Origin: Eupeodes corollae | Lineage: Eukaryota > Arthropoda > Insecta > Diptera > Syrphidae | DNA length: 64,000 nt | NCBI RefSeq assembly: GCF_945859685.1 | Contig: NC_079149.1 | Location: 100,838,863-100,902,862 of the forward strand | Direction: 5' to 3' | Shown: positions 23,731 through 34,346 of the stretch, in pieces | How positions within the stretch are numbered: position 1 is the first letter of the stretch | Layout: each line of letters starts with the position of its first letter | Notes under the pieces: model-generated | Database searches by the model: none | What the model was told of the DNA's origin: nothing | What the model saw: only the letters and a program-made list of their open reading frames with translations | Made by a program: the position numbers and the translations under genes

Positions 23731-25020
23731 CTTTGTTATTAACTCGTATTGTTAGTACTCGGTGCCTGTACCATTTTTGTTGATATTATTCCTTAATCAA
23801 TTATTAATATTATTTTTCCTATTCGATGAACTATAAATGTCCACATTGATTAAGCAGTGTACATTTACTAACGCAAAGTTAAGAACTATTAAACCGTTTT
23901 TCTTTTGGATTTACCGATATTTTACGAAACTTTTGAGACTATACTTAAATCTTTTGTGAAAATTTGGAACACCCTTTGTGAATAACATTTACTAAGCAAC
24001 ATAAATAATATCTACTTTTTTGTTAAGGATTTTCTTCTCATCCGCATTCTTTGCTATGACATAACACATATGTAAGTATATTATTTTTCATATTTATTAT
24101 CTCGACGTATCTTTACATTATGTATATAGTACATATGTACATAGCCTATATAAGATATCAAATCAAGACTACAACAAGAATATATTATATCTAGAATGCC
24201 CATGAGAAAAATATGCCTGCTTTGGACACAAAATGTCTAGCCTTGAACTTTTCATGAACAATTAACATTCTATTAAATCTGGCATTGGACTTACATGTGA
24301 TTGTGATTTATGATGTTAATGCTTTTCCTGCTGTTATTATTAAACCACTGACCATCCACAGTAGAGGAGAGACAGCAAAGTGTGTAGTCCTGGGCTGGGT
24401 TAGGGTAGAGATGTTGTTAGTTACAATATACACAGCTATACAGAGATTAAAGTAAACAAATATATTTATGTTATTAAATCATTAAAACAGGATTTAAGGA
24501 TAATAAATTAATAATAATCGATATTTATATGAGATAATACTTTTTAAATATTATTAAATGCATTTATCGCAGTATTAAGGCTCTTAAATTTTAATTAAAG
24601 TTGTTTTAATAAAATTTCAATACACAATTACAGCAGACGTGAAGGCCTTTAGTAACAAAATAACCACCTTTTGAAAGTGGAACACACAATACCCGTGTTT
24701 TGTTGGAAAATCTATCAATAGTATAGAAGGATATTACACGAATAACAAAAACAATATCCGCAGTATGAATACTACCGATGAAAGTTAAAGTAGAATCTTA
24801 CTAAGGATGGGTTTTTGACATTTATACGAGTCTTGAATGGATCTTATATGATTGATATTGCATTTGTATCTCGATGGTTGTGTTCGTTGAGTAGTTGTGC
24901 ATTTGAAATAATGTGTGTTTTCTATTGGGGAAACAAATCAATCTTTACTGTTGATATTATTTTGTTTTGTAAGTGAAAATACACTAACTGGGCTTATTTT
25001 GCAAGAGAAAAGATAATTAA
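23731..25020. other. Interval without a supported gene
   Basis: AT-rich sequence with several TATA-like and ATATGTA tracts but no frame, repeat or RNA gene that could be supported. Confidence 0.45.
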
Positions 25021-25027
25021 GTTTTGC

Positions 25028-25945
25028 TATGTTTCCACCAAAGGTTTATCTCAGTGCAGTTGCAAGAGTACCGAAAGACCTTGACATTCACACATCCCCT
25101 GGCCCAGATAGTATCTCCTCAATTGTTCTGAAGAGTTGTTCTTTAACACTGGTAAAGTCACTGCGTAAGCTTTTCCATCTTTCCCACTCGACAGGTCTCT
25201 TTGCGAGTGGATTGAAAGTAACATTTGTCTAGCCTGTCCCTAAAAAAGGCGAATCCTCCTCTACCTCTAACTATCATACAATAGCAATCACGTCCCTTCT
25301 TTCCAAGGTCATGGAAACACTGATTAATTATCAGCTCAAGAAATATCTTGAAGAACGAAAGCTTCTTAATGACCGCCAATACGGCTTTCGTAGCAATAGG
25401 TCCACTGGTGATCTCATGGTTTATCTCACCGAACAGTGGGACAAATCTTTACATCGTTTTGGTAAGATATTTCAAAAGCATTTGATAGAGATTGGCATCA
25501 AGCTCTCTTATGAAACGTTCGTGCTTTTGGTATTGAAGAATCTTTTCTTCGTTGGATTAGAAATTACCATTCGAACCGTTCAAAACAAGTTGTATTGGAT
25601 GGTTTCAAATCTGAAATTCATTAAATAAATGCTGGTGTCCCCCAGGGCTTCGTTTTGTCTCCGACACTCTTTCTATATTCATAAATGATCTTTTGTCTGA
25701 AACTTCTAATCCATAAACTGTTTCGCCGACAACGGTACCCCCAGCTTTTCATACTCGTTTGAAGATTCACATCCTTGTCCTTCGGATGTGGAACTTAAAC
25801 GGCAGCGTATGATATGCTTATTAAATTCTGATCTTGACAGCATTGGTCAATGGGGAGTCAGAAACGGTGTAGAATTTAATACTTTATGCTGTCTCCTGTC
25901 GTTAAAGCGTAACGCACCTTATAAAGGGTCTAATAACCCCTTGAG
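25028..25945 (+). pseudogene. Jockey-type reverse transcriptase fragment
   Basis: The frame at 25029 gives TSPGPDSISSIVLKSCSLTL (fingers, GPD motif) and SLRKLFHLSHSTGLFASGLK, then a stop where glutamine is expected before PVPKKGESSSTSNY. A second frame gives ITSLLSKVMETLINYQLKKY and LNDRQYGFRSNRSTGDLMVY. The catalytic box appears in another frame as FADNGTPSFSYSFEDSHPCP, so FADD has become FADN. RMICLLNSDLDSIGQWGVRN and VEFNTLCCLLSLKRNAPY follow. It is clearly the same family as the minus-strand element at 35.2-37.5 kb (shared LLSKVMETLI and SSDVEL blocks). Endonuclease, thumb and 3' end are missing. It is dead through stops, frameshifts and the active-site change. Confidence 0.7.
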
Positions 25946-25989
25946 TGCCTGTAAATTATAAAAAAAAATATTAGCATTTTCAAGATCAG

Positions 25990-27356
25990 TACTTGGAATT
26001 TAGGAATGCTACGGTTTTTTTTGCACTAGGTAGCAACATGTTATTCAAACACTGTACAAAAGTTCATGTTAGTATCAATAGAGCTGCATTTGGCTCGTGA
26101 TAGTAGTCCAATACCAACTGAACTGATTTTGGAAACAGAAAATGGGAAAATCAGTTCGGAACATAAAGCCAATATTTTGTGTGTCTCATGGCTCAATTTG
26201 ATAACCCGTGAAGTTTTTAAGAGCATATTGAATATGGCTCAACAAACTGTGGCAAGGATTTCGAAAAAAAATATAGTGTAGACCATGACTTCTATCATGA
26301 AAAAAGGCTCAGGGAAGATCGTTTTTTGGTCTTGTACTGTCGTCGACATCGGTTCAGGACTTCAGTGGACCTTAAAAAAGATCTGTGTCGAGCTAAGGGC
26401 AGAGTAAATTTGTCAAGCTCAGTGCGAAAAAAGGTCGTGAAAGCTGGACTTAGAGCATTCAAATCGGTACTGAAACCATATATTCCAAAAAAAAGTCAAA
26501 GAAAAACGATTGCACCTAAATTGGACTCAAGATATGTGGATCAATGTCAACTTTTCGGACGAATCATAATTCAAGCTCAATGTTGGGATCCTTGCGCGAA
26601 AAGAACCGAAATAATGACTAAGTTCAGATTGCATTTTGCGGATGCCCCCAAATACGAAGTTGTGATGGTGTGAGGATGCTTCTCTGGAGATGGAAAAGGA
26701 AAATGTCCTTTCTAGAATCCAAAGTCAATGCAAAAGTTTACCTGCGAGTCCTGGAAAATGTATTGAAGCCCACGGTGCTAGAACTTTTTGGAGACACTTG
26801 CAGTTTAATTTTTCAACAGGATAATGCTCCTAGTTATACAGACAAATTTATCGAATTATTAAGTTGGAATCCCTACATTCCAGATCTCAATACAATTAAA
26901 AATGTCTATAACAAAACTTGAGGTTGAGCAGAAGCGCCCACAGTCAGCTGATGAATTAAAAAAACTACTTACCCGCGCCTGAAACACGATAAATGCATCC
27001 TGGAAAAACCTATCTCATTCAATTTCTCACAGCCTTAATAAAAGCAAGACGAATTCCAACAAAGCACTAATTAGATACAAAATGTTTATGAAAACCAATA
27101 AAACAAAAAAACTGCCCAACAAAATATTTTTCTTTAATCCTTAAAAATGAGACAGGTACCTAAAAAACTCACTTTTCGGTACAATAACTTTTTGCTCCAG
27201 TAACTATTTTAGAAAAACCTCAAAATTCTTGTTGTATCATAAAACGATTTGAACTAAATAATAAAACAAAACTTCATTAAGTCATTTGTTCTTTTTTTAA
27301 CACATTAAACAAAATTCGAAAAAAAAAGTTTGACCAACATTTTTCGAACCGCACTG
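25990..27356 (+). pseudogene. Tc1-like (DD34E-type) DNA transposon, decayed
   Basis: Transposase pieces can be followed through frameshifts. SEHKANILCVSW...MAQQTVARISKK at about 26150-26270 fits the paired-type helix-turn-helix. VNLSSSVRKKVVKAGLRAFK and SVLKPYIPKKSQRK at 26400-26520 form the linker. NVNFSDES carries the first catalytic D near 26546. VNAKVYLRVLENVLKPTVLE and LIFQQDNAPSYTDKFI carry the second D. The third catalytic position, normally E in NPIENVW, reads NTIKNVY, an E-to-K change. The right end CGAACCGCACTG followed by TA at 27357-27358 looks like a Tc1 terminal repeat with its TA target site. The matching left terminus was not found, so the start is approximate. It is inactive. 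Confidence 0.6.
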
Positions 27357-27358
27357 TA

Positions 27359-27793
27359 TGTTTTCAATTACCAAAATCTTAATGGCTTACACTGGGGATT
27401 AGAAAATGTGAGAAAGCGTGTTTAAAAGGATCATAAATCAAACACATTCTCAAATTTGGTCCACAGACCAATGAAATGGCTTCCTTTTGACAGTTTCATG
27501 GGTGTGTTCAAAAAGAATGCATTCCTAACAAACAGAATCTCAAGTGGTGACATGGTCTTAAATTGGAAAATAAATGAAATGGAACTTAATATTTTCCCTA
27601 TTTCCATACATTTTGAGCGTCACTAAATGACTTCTGCACTGCAACAATAGACATTCATGTCGACTACATAATCTGTGACATAAGCTGCCCATAGATTCGA
27701 AGTGATTTTTTGACGTTTTCGAAGTTTGACATTTTATTTCCTGAGGTCTTAATTATTTTGATACAGATTTTAATCACTAGCAAAACGATATTA
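27359..27793. other. Interval without a supported gene
   Basis: About 430 bases of AT-rich sequence between two DNA transposons; nothing recognised. Confidence 0.5.
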
Positions 27794-27795
27794 TA

Positions 27796-29020
27796 AAGGG
27801 TGATTTTTTTGAGGTTAGGATTTTCATGCATTAGTATTTGACAGATCACGCGGGATTTCAGACATGGATAGACTTACTAACGAGAAACGCTTGCAAATCA
27901 TTGAATTTTATTACAAAAATCAGTGTTCGGTACGAAATGTGTTTCGCGCTTTACGTCCGATTTATGGTCTACATAATCGACCAAGTGAGCAAACAATTAA
28001 TGCGATTGTGACCAAGTTTCGCACTCAGTTTACTTTATTGGACATTAAACCAACCACACGAATGCGTACAGTGCGTACAAAAGAGAATATTGCGTCTGTT
28101 TCTAAAAGTGTTGCTGAAGACCGTGAAATGTCGATTCGGCGCCGTTCGCAGCAATTGGGTTTGTGTTATTCGACCACATGGAAGATTTTACGCAAAGATC
28201 TTGGTGTAAAACCGTATAAAATACAGCTCGTGCAAGAACTGAAGCCGAACGATCTGCCACAACGTCGAATTTTCTGTGAATGGGCCCTAGAAAAGTTGGC
28301 AGAAAATCCGCTTTTTTATCGACAAATTTTGTTCAGCGATGAGGCTCATTTCTGGTTGAATGGCTACGTAAATAAGCAAAATTGCCGCATTTGGAGTAAA
28401 GAGCAACCAGAAGCCGTTCAAGAACTGCCCATGCATCCCGAAAAATGCACTGTTTGGTGTGGTTTGTACGCTGGTGGAATCATTGGACCGTATTTTTTCA
28501 AAGATGCTGTTGGATCGCTATCGTTTAATGCTAACAAAATTTTTGTTGCCAAAAATGGAAGAACTGAACTTGGTTGACATGTGGTTTCAACAAGATGGCG
28601 CTACATGCCACACAGCTCGCGATTCTATGGCCATTTTGAGGGAAAACTTCGGAGAACAATTCATCTCAAGGAATGGACCGGTAAGTTGGCCACCAAGATC
28701 ATGCGATTTGACGCCTTTAGACTATTTTTTGTGGGGCTACGTCAAGTCTAAAGTCTACACAAATAAGCCAGCAACTATAGCTTTGGAAGACAACATTTCC
28801 GAAGAAATTCGGGCTATTCCGGCCGAAATGCTCGAAAAAGTTACCCAAAATTGGACTTTCCGAATGGACCACCTAAGACGCAGCCGCGGTCAACATTTAA
28901 ATGAAATTATCTTCAAAAAGTAAATGTCATGGACCAATCTAACGTTTCAAATAAAGAATCGATGAGATTTTTCAAATTTTATGCGTTGTTTTTAAAAAAA
29001 AAGTTTTAAAGCTCTTAAAA
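27796..29020 (+). mobile_element. DD41D (rosa-type) Tc1/mariner transposon, copy 1
   Basis: The left end is TA followed by AAGGGTGATTTTTTTGAGGT, the terminus also seen at 33296 (inverted) and 38969. The right side contains AAAGCTCTTAAAAAA near 29005-29020, the inner part of the right inverted repeat, but the final TCACCCTT and TA are replaced by AAATG, so the right tip is lost. The transposase gene lies between. This is the least decayed transposase in the window. Confidence 0.75.
27864..28923 (+). pseudogene. DD41D mariner-family transposase, one frameshifting deletion
   Basis: Cut-and-paste transposase. The first frame (27864-28577) starts with ATG and carries the N-terminal helix-turn-helix region (residues about 5-55), a second helix-turn-helix (SIRRRSQQLGLCYSTTWKIL) and the first catalytic residue D159 in FSDEAHF. 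After GGIIGPYFFKDAVG a small deletion near 28512 shifts the frame and removes several residues. The second frame (28459-28923) continues LLPKMEELNLVDMWFQQDGA with the second D at 28594 and SWPPRSCDLTPLDYFLWGYV with the third D at 28720. Exactly 41 residues separate the second and third D, which defines the DD41D subgroup first described in rosa of Ceratitis rosa. The remaining C-terminus is open to the stop at 28921-28923. Apart from the deletion the gene looks intact, which suggests recent activity. Confidence 0.85.
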
Positions 29021-30890
29021 AATAAATGTTTATTTTAAGGTTGTTTAATTTAATTCATAAAATGTGTTCGTAACTTTAGTTTTATGATTCTTCCAACGCA
29101 TCCTTGAAACAGTAATCTGAGGTGAATTATGAAATTAGAAAAATTTAATTTAAAACAATGAATTTATTGTAACAAAATGATGTAGCTTTGTTTTTTTTTA
29201 AACAAAAATTTAGTTTACATGGAAAAAAGCAAAACCAATATTGAATCTGAAAATAGAGAAAGTAAAGGACTGAAAAATGATTTGACGAACTAATTCAACT
29301 CACTTTTTTGTTGTTTGCTTTGCTAAGTACCGCTAGCTCAAAGCATCGTTTTGTTTTTCGTTTGCACTTTCTTTTATTAGACACAATCTGTCAAAATTAC
29401 AAATACAACAATGTAAACAAACTGGTTTTGGGAAGTAAAACGTTCGAAAAATTCCCGTCTTTTAAAGGGATGAGGCTTTCCATGGATAAATGAAAATTTA
29501 CTTCAAAAATTGATGTTTTTCCGTGGCGCTTGGAAAACTATTGGTGTAAAGATCTAGATCAAGAATAAATTGATTTGTTTTACCAATGGAAAACTCATAA
29601 CGATATTTGTTAATAGTTTGAGCATAAGTATAAGCGTTTGTTCTCACCAAAATTTCAAAGTTGTCAAATAGGAATTAGAAATTCCTATTTATTATTTTCA
29701 ACAAATCTTTTTTGAAAATATTATTAACTTAACGACTTTTTCACAAATAAAAAAAATTCCACGTTTTTCATAAGAAAAGTTTCAAATGACAACACTTTTA
29801 TTCTGACTCACTTGTTTTGAGGGAAGTTAGTTGGATTTTTGACGTTTTGTCATAATCAAAATCTGCATGAGGAAGTACCATGAAAAATAAAGAGCAATTT
29901 AAAGCTTTCATATCTAAAAGACAATTTTCAATTGCTTCAAAAATTTCATTCAGACTTCTATCAAATGAAATTGTAGTATTTTTGATTTGTGAAGTCGAAA
30001 AAATGAATCCCGCGTCCAATAATTTCACTTTTCCCTCTATGCTATAAATCTCTTGCGTATAGTCCATGGCCCGTGAAAATCTTTTCGCTGATGCTGTCTC
30101 TGGTGAAAAAAAAACCAAAGCTCATTCTACTTTTGAATCGATATCCGATATTTTGTTTTCTTTTCCAGACTGCATGACTATAAAACATGAAACGTATGGA
30201 ACAACCATTGATAGGTATTTTATTTCAATCTACTAACCAACAAAATGGATTCTATGGTAAAATGTCATTCAAATTTTTTGAATAAATGCTCTCATTCCAA
30301 GAATTGACTCTGAGTCTCTGAAGCTAAAAGTATTAAGGTTACTTTTGAAACAAGAAAACAAAATTGGTCTTTTATGATTTATCGGAGCATAAATCGGTTC
30401 TTTCGCGTGCCTGGATTTGAACACTCATAGCTGATTGGGGGTGTTTCTATGCAGACAAACAGCAGTTAGAAACTAACTTTGAATCTAAAAAGTTTCTACC
30501 TACAGGTTGGGAAAATACATTTTTCAAAATTTCAATGAAATGATTTCAATTTTAAATCAATACTCATATACGAAAATAAAAACATGGTAGAGTTAAGGAG
30601 TATTTTCATGCGTTCTCTTAGTTTATGATGAAAGACAATTGTTTTCAGATTTGGTTTACAAATTATTGAATATTTTTCAAATAAACAAATAAAATTCAAT
30701 TTTTGGTTTTGAATGTTTTATCATGAGGAAAACCACCTCAATAAAAATGTGAGATTGTGCTTTGTAATAGATTAGTCTGTTGCAATCAAAATATTGTAAG
30801 AAACTTTTAAGTGGCATTTCTAATTCGAAACCTTTTTTTTTTATGTATTCTGTCCAAAAGACTTACGCACACAAATATGTGGGTTGTACT
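29021..30890. other. Interval with one weak open frame on the minus strand
   Basis: AT-rich DNA. The minus-strand frame 29798-30118 (106 codons) is annotated separately. Otherwise nothing was recognised. Confidence 0.45.
29798..30118 (-). CDS. Unassigned 106-codon open frame
   Basis: The frame reads with a mixed, protein-like composition, for example MDYTQEIYSIEGKVKLLDAG and SLNEIFEAIENCLLDMKALN, less homopolymer-driven than most frames here, and it ends with an acidic tail. No domain, signal peptide or family was recognised, and no promoter or neighbouring gene supports it. It may be an exon remnant of a host or transposon gene, or chance. Confidence 0.2.
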   Translation of the reverse strand: MVFFSPETASAKRFSRAMDYTQEIYSIEGKVKLLDAGFIFSTSQIKNTTISFDRSLNEIFEAIENCLLDMKALNCSLFFMVLPHADFDYDKTSKIQLTSLKTSESE

Positions 30891-30894
30891 TGAG

Positions 30895-31015
30895 CTTTGA
30901 ACGAATGAAGACTTTAAAGATTACAGTCAGATCAGAAGTGCAGAAATATTTCTGGCATCGTCGTCATAGAAATCTTAAACACTTATCAGAATTTTTGAAA
31001 ACGTCGAATACCCAA
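30895..31015 (-). pseudogene. Very short jockey-type RT fragment
   Basis: The minus strand matches, at DNA level and with many changes, the stretch of the 35.2-37.5 kb element that encodes CLGFLRRCKKCFTPSDLAVI and YKFYMRPKLEYN (around 35640-35730). Only about 120 bases survive. It abuts the second DD41D element. Confidence 0.5.
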
Positions 31016-31383
31016 TAATTCCATTAGAGTTTTGAAAGCTGATTATACTTGGTTCCTGTCGATCAAATTGTGCTTTCCCAATAAGTTGATGGCCTGAGAT
31101 CATATTCGATTGAGCCACTGTTACTCAACAACGTGTATAATTTTGCGGAAGGATTTAGGTGTGATCCCTTTCAAAATAGTGCAAGAATTGAACCGAACGA
31201 ACTACTGCAACGTTAAATTTTTGATCAATGAGCTCTTGGAAAGTTGGTCGAAGAACCGAAAAATTGCGTTCAGCGACGAAGTTCATTTTTGTCTCAATGG
31301 GGACTCAAATAAGCAGAATTGTCGATTTCAAAGTGAATGTCAGCTAGAAGCATTGAAAGAGCTACGAAATACATCCAGAAAAA

Positions 31384-32682
31384 TAGACGAGTCAAATTAA
31401 GGATGAACCTAGAACTAATTGCAATACAATTTGTGTGAATTAGGTCTTATTGTAAATTTTCCGTAGAACACGATGCCGAAAAGTCTACCTCAGTACACGA
31501 TAACAGAACAATGAAGGCTTCTTTCTTTTCATTATTACTCAAAAATATTTCCTTCTGGATGGCAATACGGGTAGAAGCTGAGAAATTTACTTTAGGTCCT
31601 ACAATACCTCGGTGTCTTTTTAGGTGGGGCTCTGATTTTGTGGAGAATGTATCACCATATCCATCAAATACTATTATTGCCTTGCCATACTTTGCTAGCA
31701 CATATCTCTCATAAGCACAAAGAAATTTATGAAAGGTCTGATTCTGACTCCAAGGAAGGCGATGTAGTAGCCAACCACCATCAATGATATAATTTATATC
31801 TCTGGGAATGCTAGAAACTTCTGATACTTGCTCGTTGATATAATTAGCAAGCTGTGACTTCCCGGATTCCCTTATAAGACCGTGCTTATCAAAAAAACTA
31901 GCTGGGTATGAGCAAAGCACATAACAAAACACCTTCTGTAAGTTCACGCCATTAGTTTGTGCACAAAGCAACAGGCGCTGAAACAAAAGTTCAGGTTCAA
32001 TCACAAATGTTTCGTCTTTTAATTGTACAGATTGACCTGATTTTATTGGCTTCACTTGTTTGCTTTTTCTAAAAGTGAACTCGGAGGCTCTTTTGTCTGT
32101 CATCTCATCAAGTATTAGTTTTCCAATTTATTTTTCAACTTCAGGATTAAAATCATTGCTATAATTAACTCCCGTGACAATATTACGTAGATTTATGTCT
32201 TTTTCAAAAACGTTGAGTTGTTCTACATAAGCCAGAACTTTTTGGGTATCGTCTTTATCGCGTGCAATTCTTGAGCTTTATGAATTCAGTTTAAAAAAAT
32301 ATATACAAATACAAAAAAAATATAAAACCAATCAAAATAAAAAAAAATTAAAAAAAAAATATTTAAAAAAAAAATTGTTTTCAGTGTATTTTTGAAAAAA
32401 TTTCATTGGAATCAATTTTTGATGTAATTTTTGAATTCCCCGTACTTAAAAACATATAGAATGATACCCCATATGGGCATGTAAGGAGGTGTACACTATA
32501 AAGTAGAATAATGGGACGCCATTTTGAAAAAAAACGCCATATTTGGAAATCCGCGCCGTGTACTGAGGTAGACTTTTCGGCATCGTGTTCTACGGAAAAT
32601 TTACAATAAGACCTCATTCACACAAATTGTATTGCAATTAGTTCTAGGTTAGGCTGTTTTTTGCGTTAGATTGACTCGTCTA
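31384..32682 (-). mobile_element. 1.3-kb TIR element nested in a DD41D transposon, carrying a nuclease-gene fragment
   Basis: The two ends are inverted copies: 31384-31499 and 32557-32682. Both start TAGACGAGTCAA, then differ for about 15 bases, then match over roughly 90 bases with one mismatch seen (GAATTAGG against GAATGAGG). The flanking DD41D reading resumes at once on the right, so the insertion limits are well defined. The target duplication is ambiguous: AAA lies on both sides, or TA if the terminal TA is counted outside. The superfamily is not identifiable from the ends. On the minus strand the element carries part of a gene whose last 17 codons lie inside the left inverted repeat. 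It looks like an internally deleted derivative of a larger transposon. Confidence 0.75.
31447..32275 (-). pseudogene. Truncated XPG/PIN-like nuclease-domain protein of an uncharacterised mobile family
   Basis: The long frame is 31447-32103 (218 codons), and the same frame continues upstream to about 32272 (SRIARDKDDTQKVLAYVEQL, NLRNIVTGVNYSNDFNPEVE) with one stop near 32128. Residues 40-70 (LFQRLLLCAQ, VFCYVLCSYPASFFDKHGLI) precede IIDGGWLLHRLPW (D108) and IIVFDGYGDTFSTKSEPHLK (D147). The VFDG followed by a K/R-rich stretch resembles the N-terminal half of XPG/FEN1-type nucleases, where these aspartates bind metal. From memory, the same motif series occurs in large uncharacterised proteins of arthropods and other animals. 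The second half of the nuclease is missing: after EAFIVLL the frame runs into the element's terminal repeat and ends 17 codons later. It is therefore unlikely to be active. Confidence 0.55.
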
Positions 32683-33298
32683 AAAGTCAAGTCACAGTTT
32701 GGTGCGGTTTATGGCCTGGTGGCATCATTGAACCGTACTTCTTCAATGATGATGCGAATCGTAACGTAACTGTGAATGGTGTGCGCTACCGTGAGATGAT
32801 ATCCAACTTTTTTTTGCCCAAAATGCAAGAGCTTGACTTGCATGACATGTGGTTTCAAAAAGATGGTGCCACATGCCACACAGCACTGGCAACAATGGTC
32901 TTATTGAGAGGCGAGTTCGGTGAAGATTTTATTTCACGTTCGTGACCGGTGGATCGGCCATCTAGATCGCGATTTAAAGCCTTTGGAATATTTTTTGTAG
33001 GGCTATGTTAAATCTCATGACATGCTCGCTTCTATTGACTCATTGGAAGACAAAATTGAAGCATGCATTTATTCGTGATATACCGGCCGAAAAGTTGGAA
33101 AGAGTATGACAAAATTGAACTAAGTGATATAACCTTTTGAGCTGCACTCAAGGTCAACATTTGCATGGAAAAATCTTCAAACATTAAATTATATGGACCG
33201 TACTATTGATTCATATAACGATTCCATGCATTTTTCTGAATTATATGTGTCTTTTTTTTTGAAAAACTTTCCTATAGCTTTTAAAAAATCACCCTTTA

Positions 33299-33912
33299 TT
33301 AGAGATCTTGGTATTATGTGTGATAAAAACATTAATTTCCATTCCTATTTTGACCAAATTATTAATAAAGCTAATAGATCTCCATTCACTTATAATGGAA
33401 AATGTTCAAAGACGTTTCATTCGATTTGCTTTACGTGGCCTCCCCAAGGGTGGTGCATTAACTTGCCTCCTCATGCCGATCGATTAAAACCGATGGGTTC
33501 GCAACCCTTATAATATATTAGACGCAAAAACCCTGATACAGGCAATATAGATTCCCCGGCACTCATCAGTGATATTCATCTTAGCACCAACCCTCGAAAT
33601 CTTCGATCTGTCTCCCTTTTCTATATCCCTTATCACCGCACTAATTACAGGCACTTAGTCACTGCAACGCTGCTATGCTAGTCTTCGACTTAAATATTTC
33701 CAAATCCCATCTGAAAGATACCCTTTACTTTTTCCCTTTACTTTTTCTCTTAAGTCTAATAAAATTATAATTGTTAGTTCTTGTACATTAAAGTGCTTTA
33801 GTGTGGGTCTTAGGGCCACATGAATTAATGTTGAAAACTACTGATAACAAGAGCTAAAAAAAATTGTTAAGTTAAATTAAGTTATAGCTTGTATTAAGCT
33901 GAATAAATAAAT
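33299..33912 (+). pseudogene. Jockey-type retrotransposon 3' end, left inverted copy
   Basis: Directly after the DD41D terminus the sequence reads DLGIMCDKNINFHSYFDQII, then RRFIRFALRGLPKGG, HADRLKPMGSQPL, NPDTGNIDSPALISDIHLST and NPRNLRSVSLFYIPYHRTNY across frames, the C-terminal part of a jockey-type ORF2. It ends in a 3' untranslated region and an AATAAATAAATAAG tail near 33901-33914. An inverted copy lies at about 40957-41322. The 5' part is cut off by the DD41D terminus, implying that the transposon inserted there or that DNA was lost. Confidence 0.65.
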
Positions 33913-34346
33913 AAGAAACTGATAAAAATGAACAAGTTTAAACCATAAGCTTTAAGGTTCAAGTCTCAAAACTCACAGTTTCAATCGAATTTCATATTTT
34001 ATCAATTAACTTAATTAAGGAAAATGACAGCTCAGAGATCAAAAATCACAGTGGAATTGTGTACGGGGTTATTCATTAAATATTGTAACATTACGTTGAA
34101 TAAAGGCTCTTCCAAGAGCTATCACTTTATTTCTAAGAAAAAATTTATATACATAAATAAATAGTCGGAATTTGAACACTAATAAGCTAAAACAGTAAAA
34201 TCTGCAATGATTGAATAATTATTTCATTTCCGAAGAATTTCCTCATTGCTGATGATTGATATATCAATAATTCTCAGTATTTTCTTTGAGGAATGCTTAA
34301 TTTTGATTGCAACTAAGAATTGGCCTCATATTATTGGAAACAACAG
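33381..34346 (+). repeat. Left arm of a large inverted repeat
   Basis: This arm includes the jockey 3' end and about 430 bases beyond its A-rich tail, up to CATATTATTGGAAACAACAG. The reverse complement of the whole stretch is found at 39170-41322, with the DD41D transposon 39653-40955 inserted in that copy. Arms differ by scattered substitutions and small indels. The spacer is about 4.8 kb. Confidence 0.75.

Larger units (their letters stand above)
31085..33296 (+). mobile_element. DD41D Tc1/mariner transposon, copy 2, interrupted by a nested element
   Basis: The left part (31085-31383) encodes CYSTTCIILRKDLGVIPFKI, then FSDEVHFCLNGDSNKQNCRF with the first catalytic D. The reading is broken at 31384 by a 1,299-bp insertion and resumes at 32683 with TVWCGLWPGGIIEPYFFN, NVTVNGVRYREMISNFFLPK and DMWFQKDGATCHTA with the second D. 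The segment expected to hold the third D (about 32990) is frameshifted. The right terminus AAAAAATCACCCTT ends at 33296 and is followed by TA. The left terminus is not visible. Compared with copy 1 this copy is far more mutated, but it keeps the region that copy 1 has deleted. Confidence 0.7.

Noticed and set aside
32381..32617. 78-codon minus-strand frame in the nested TIR element as a second gene
   Set aside because: It overlaps the right terminal inverted repeat, has no recognised motif, and is more likely untranslated sequence of the element.
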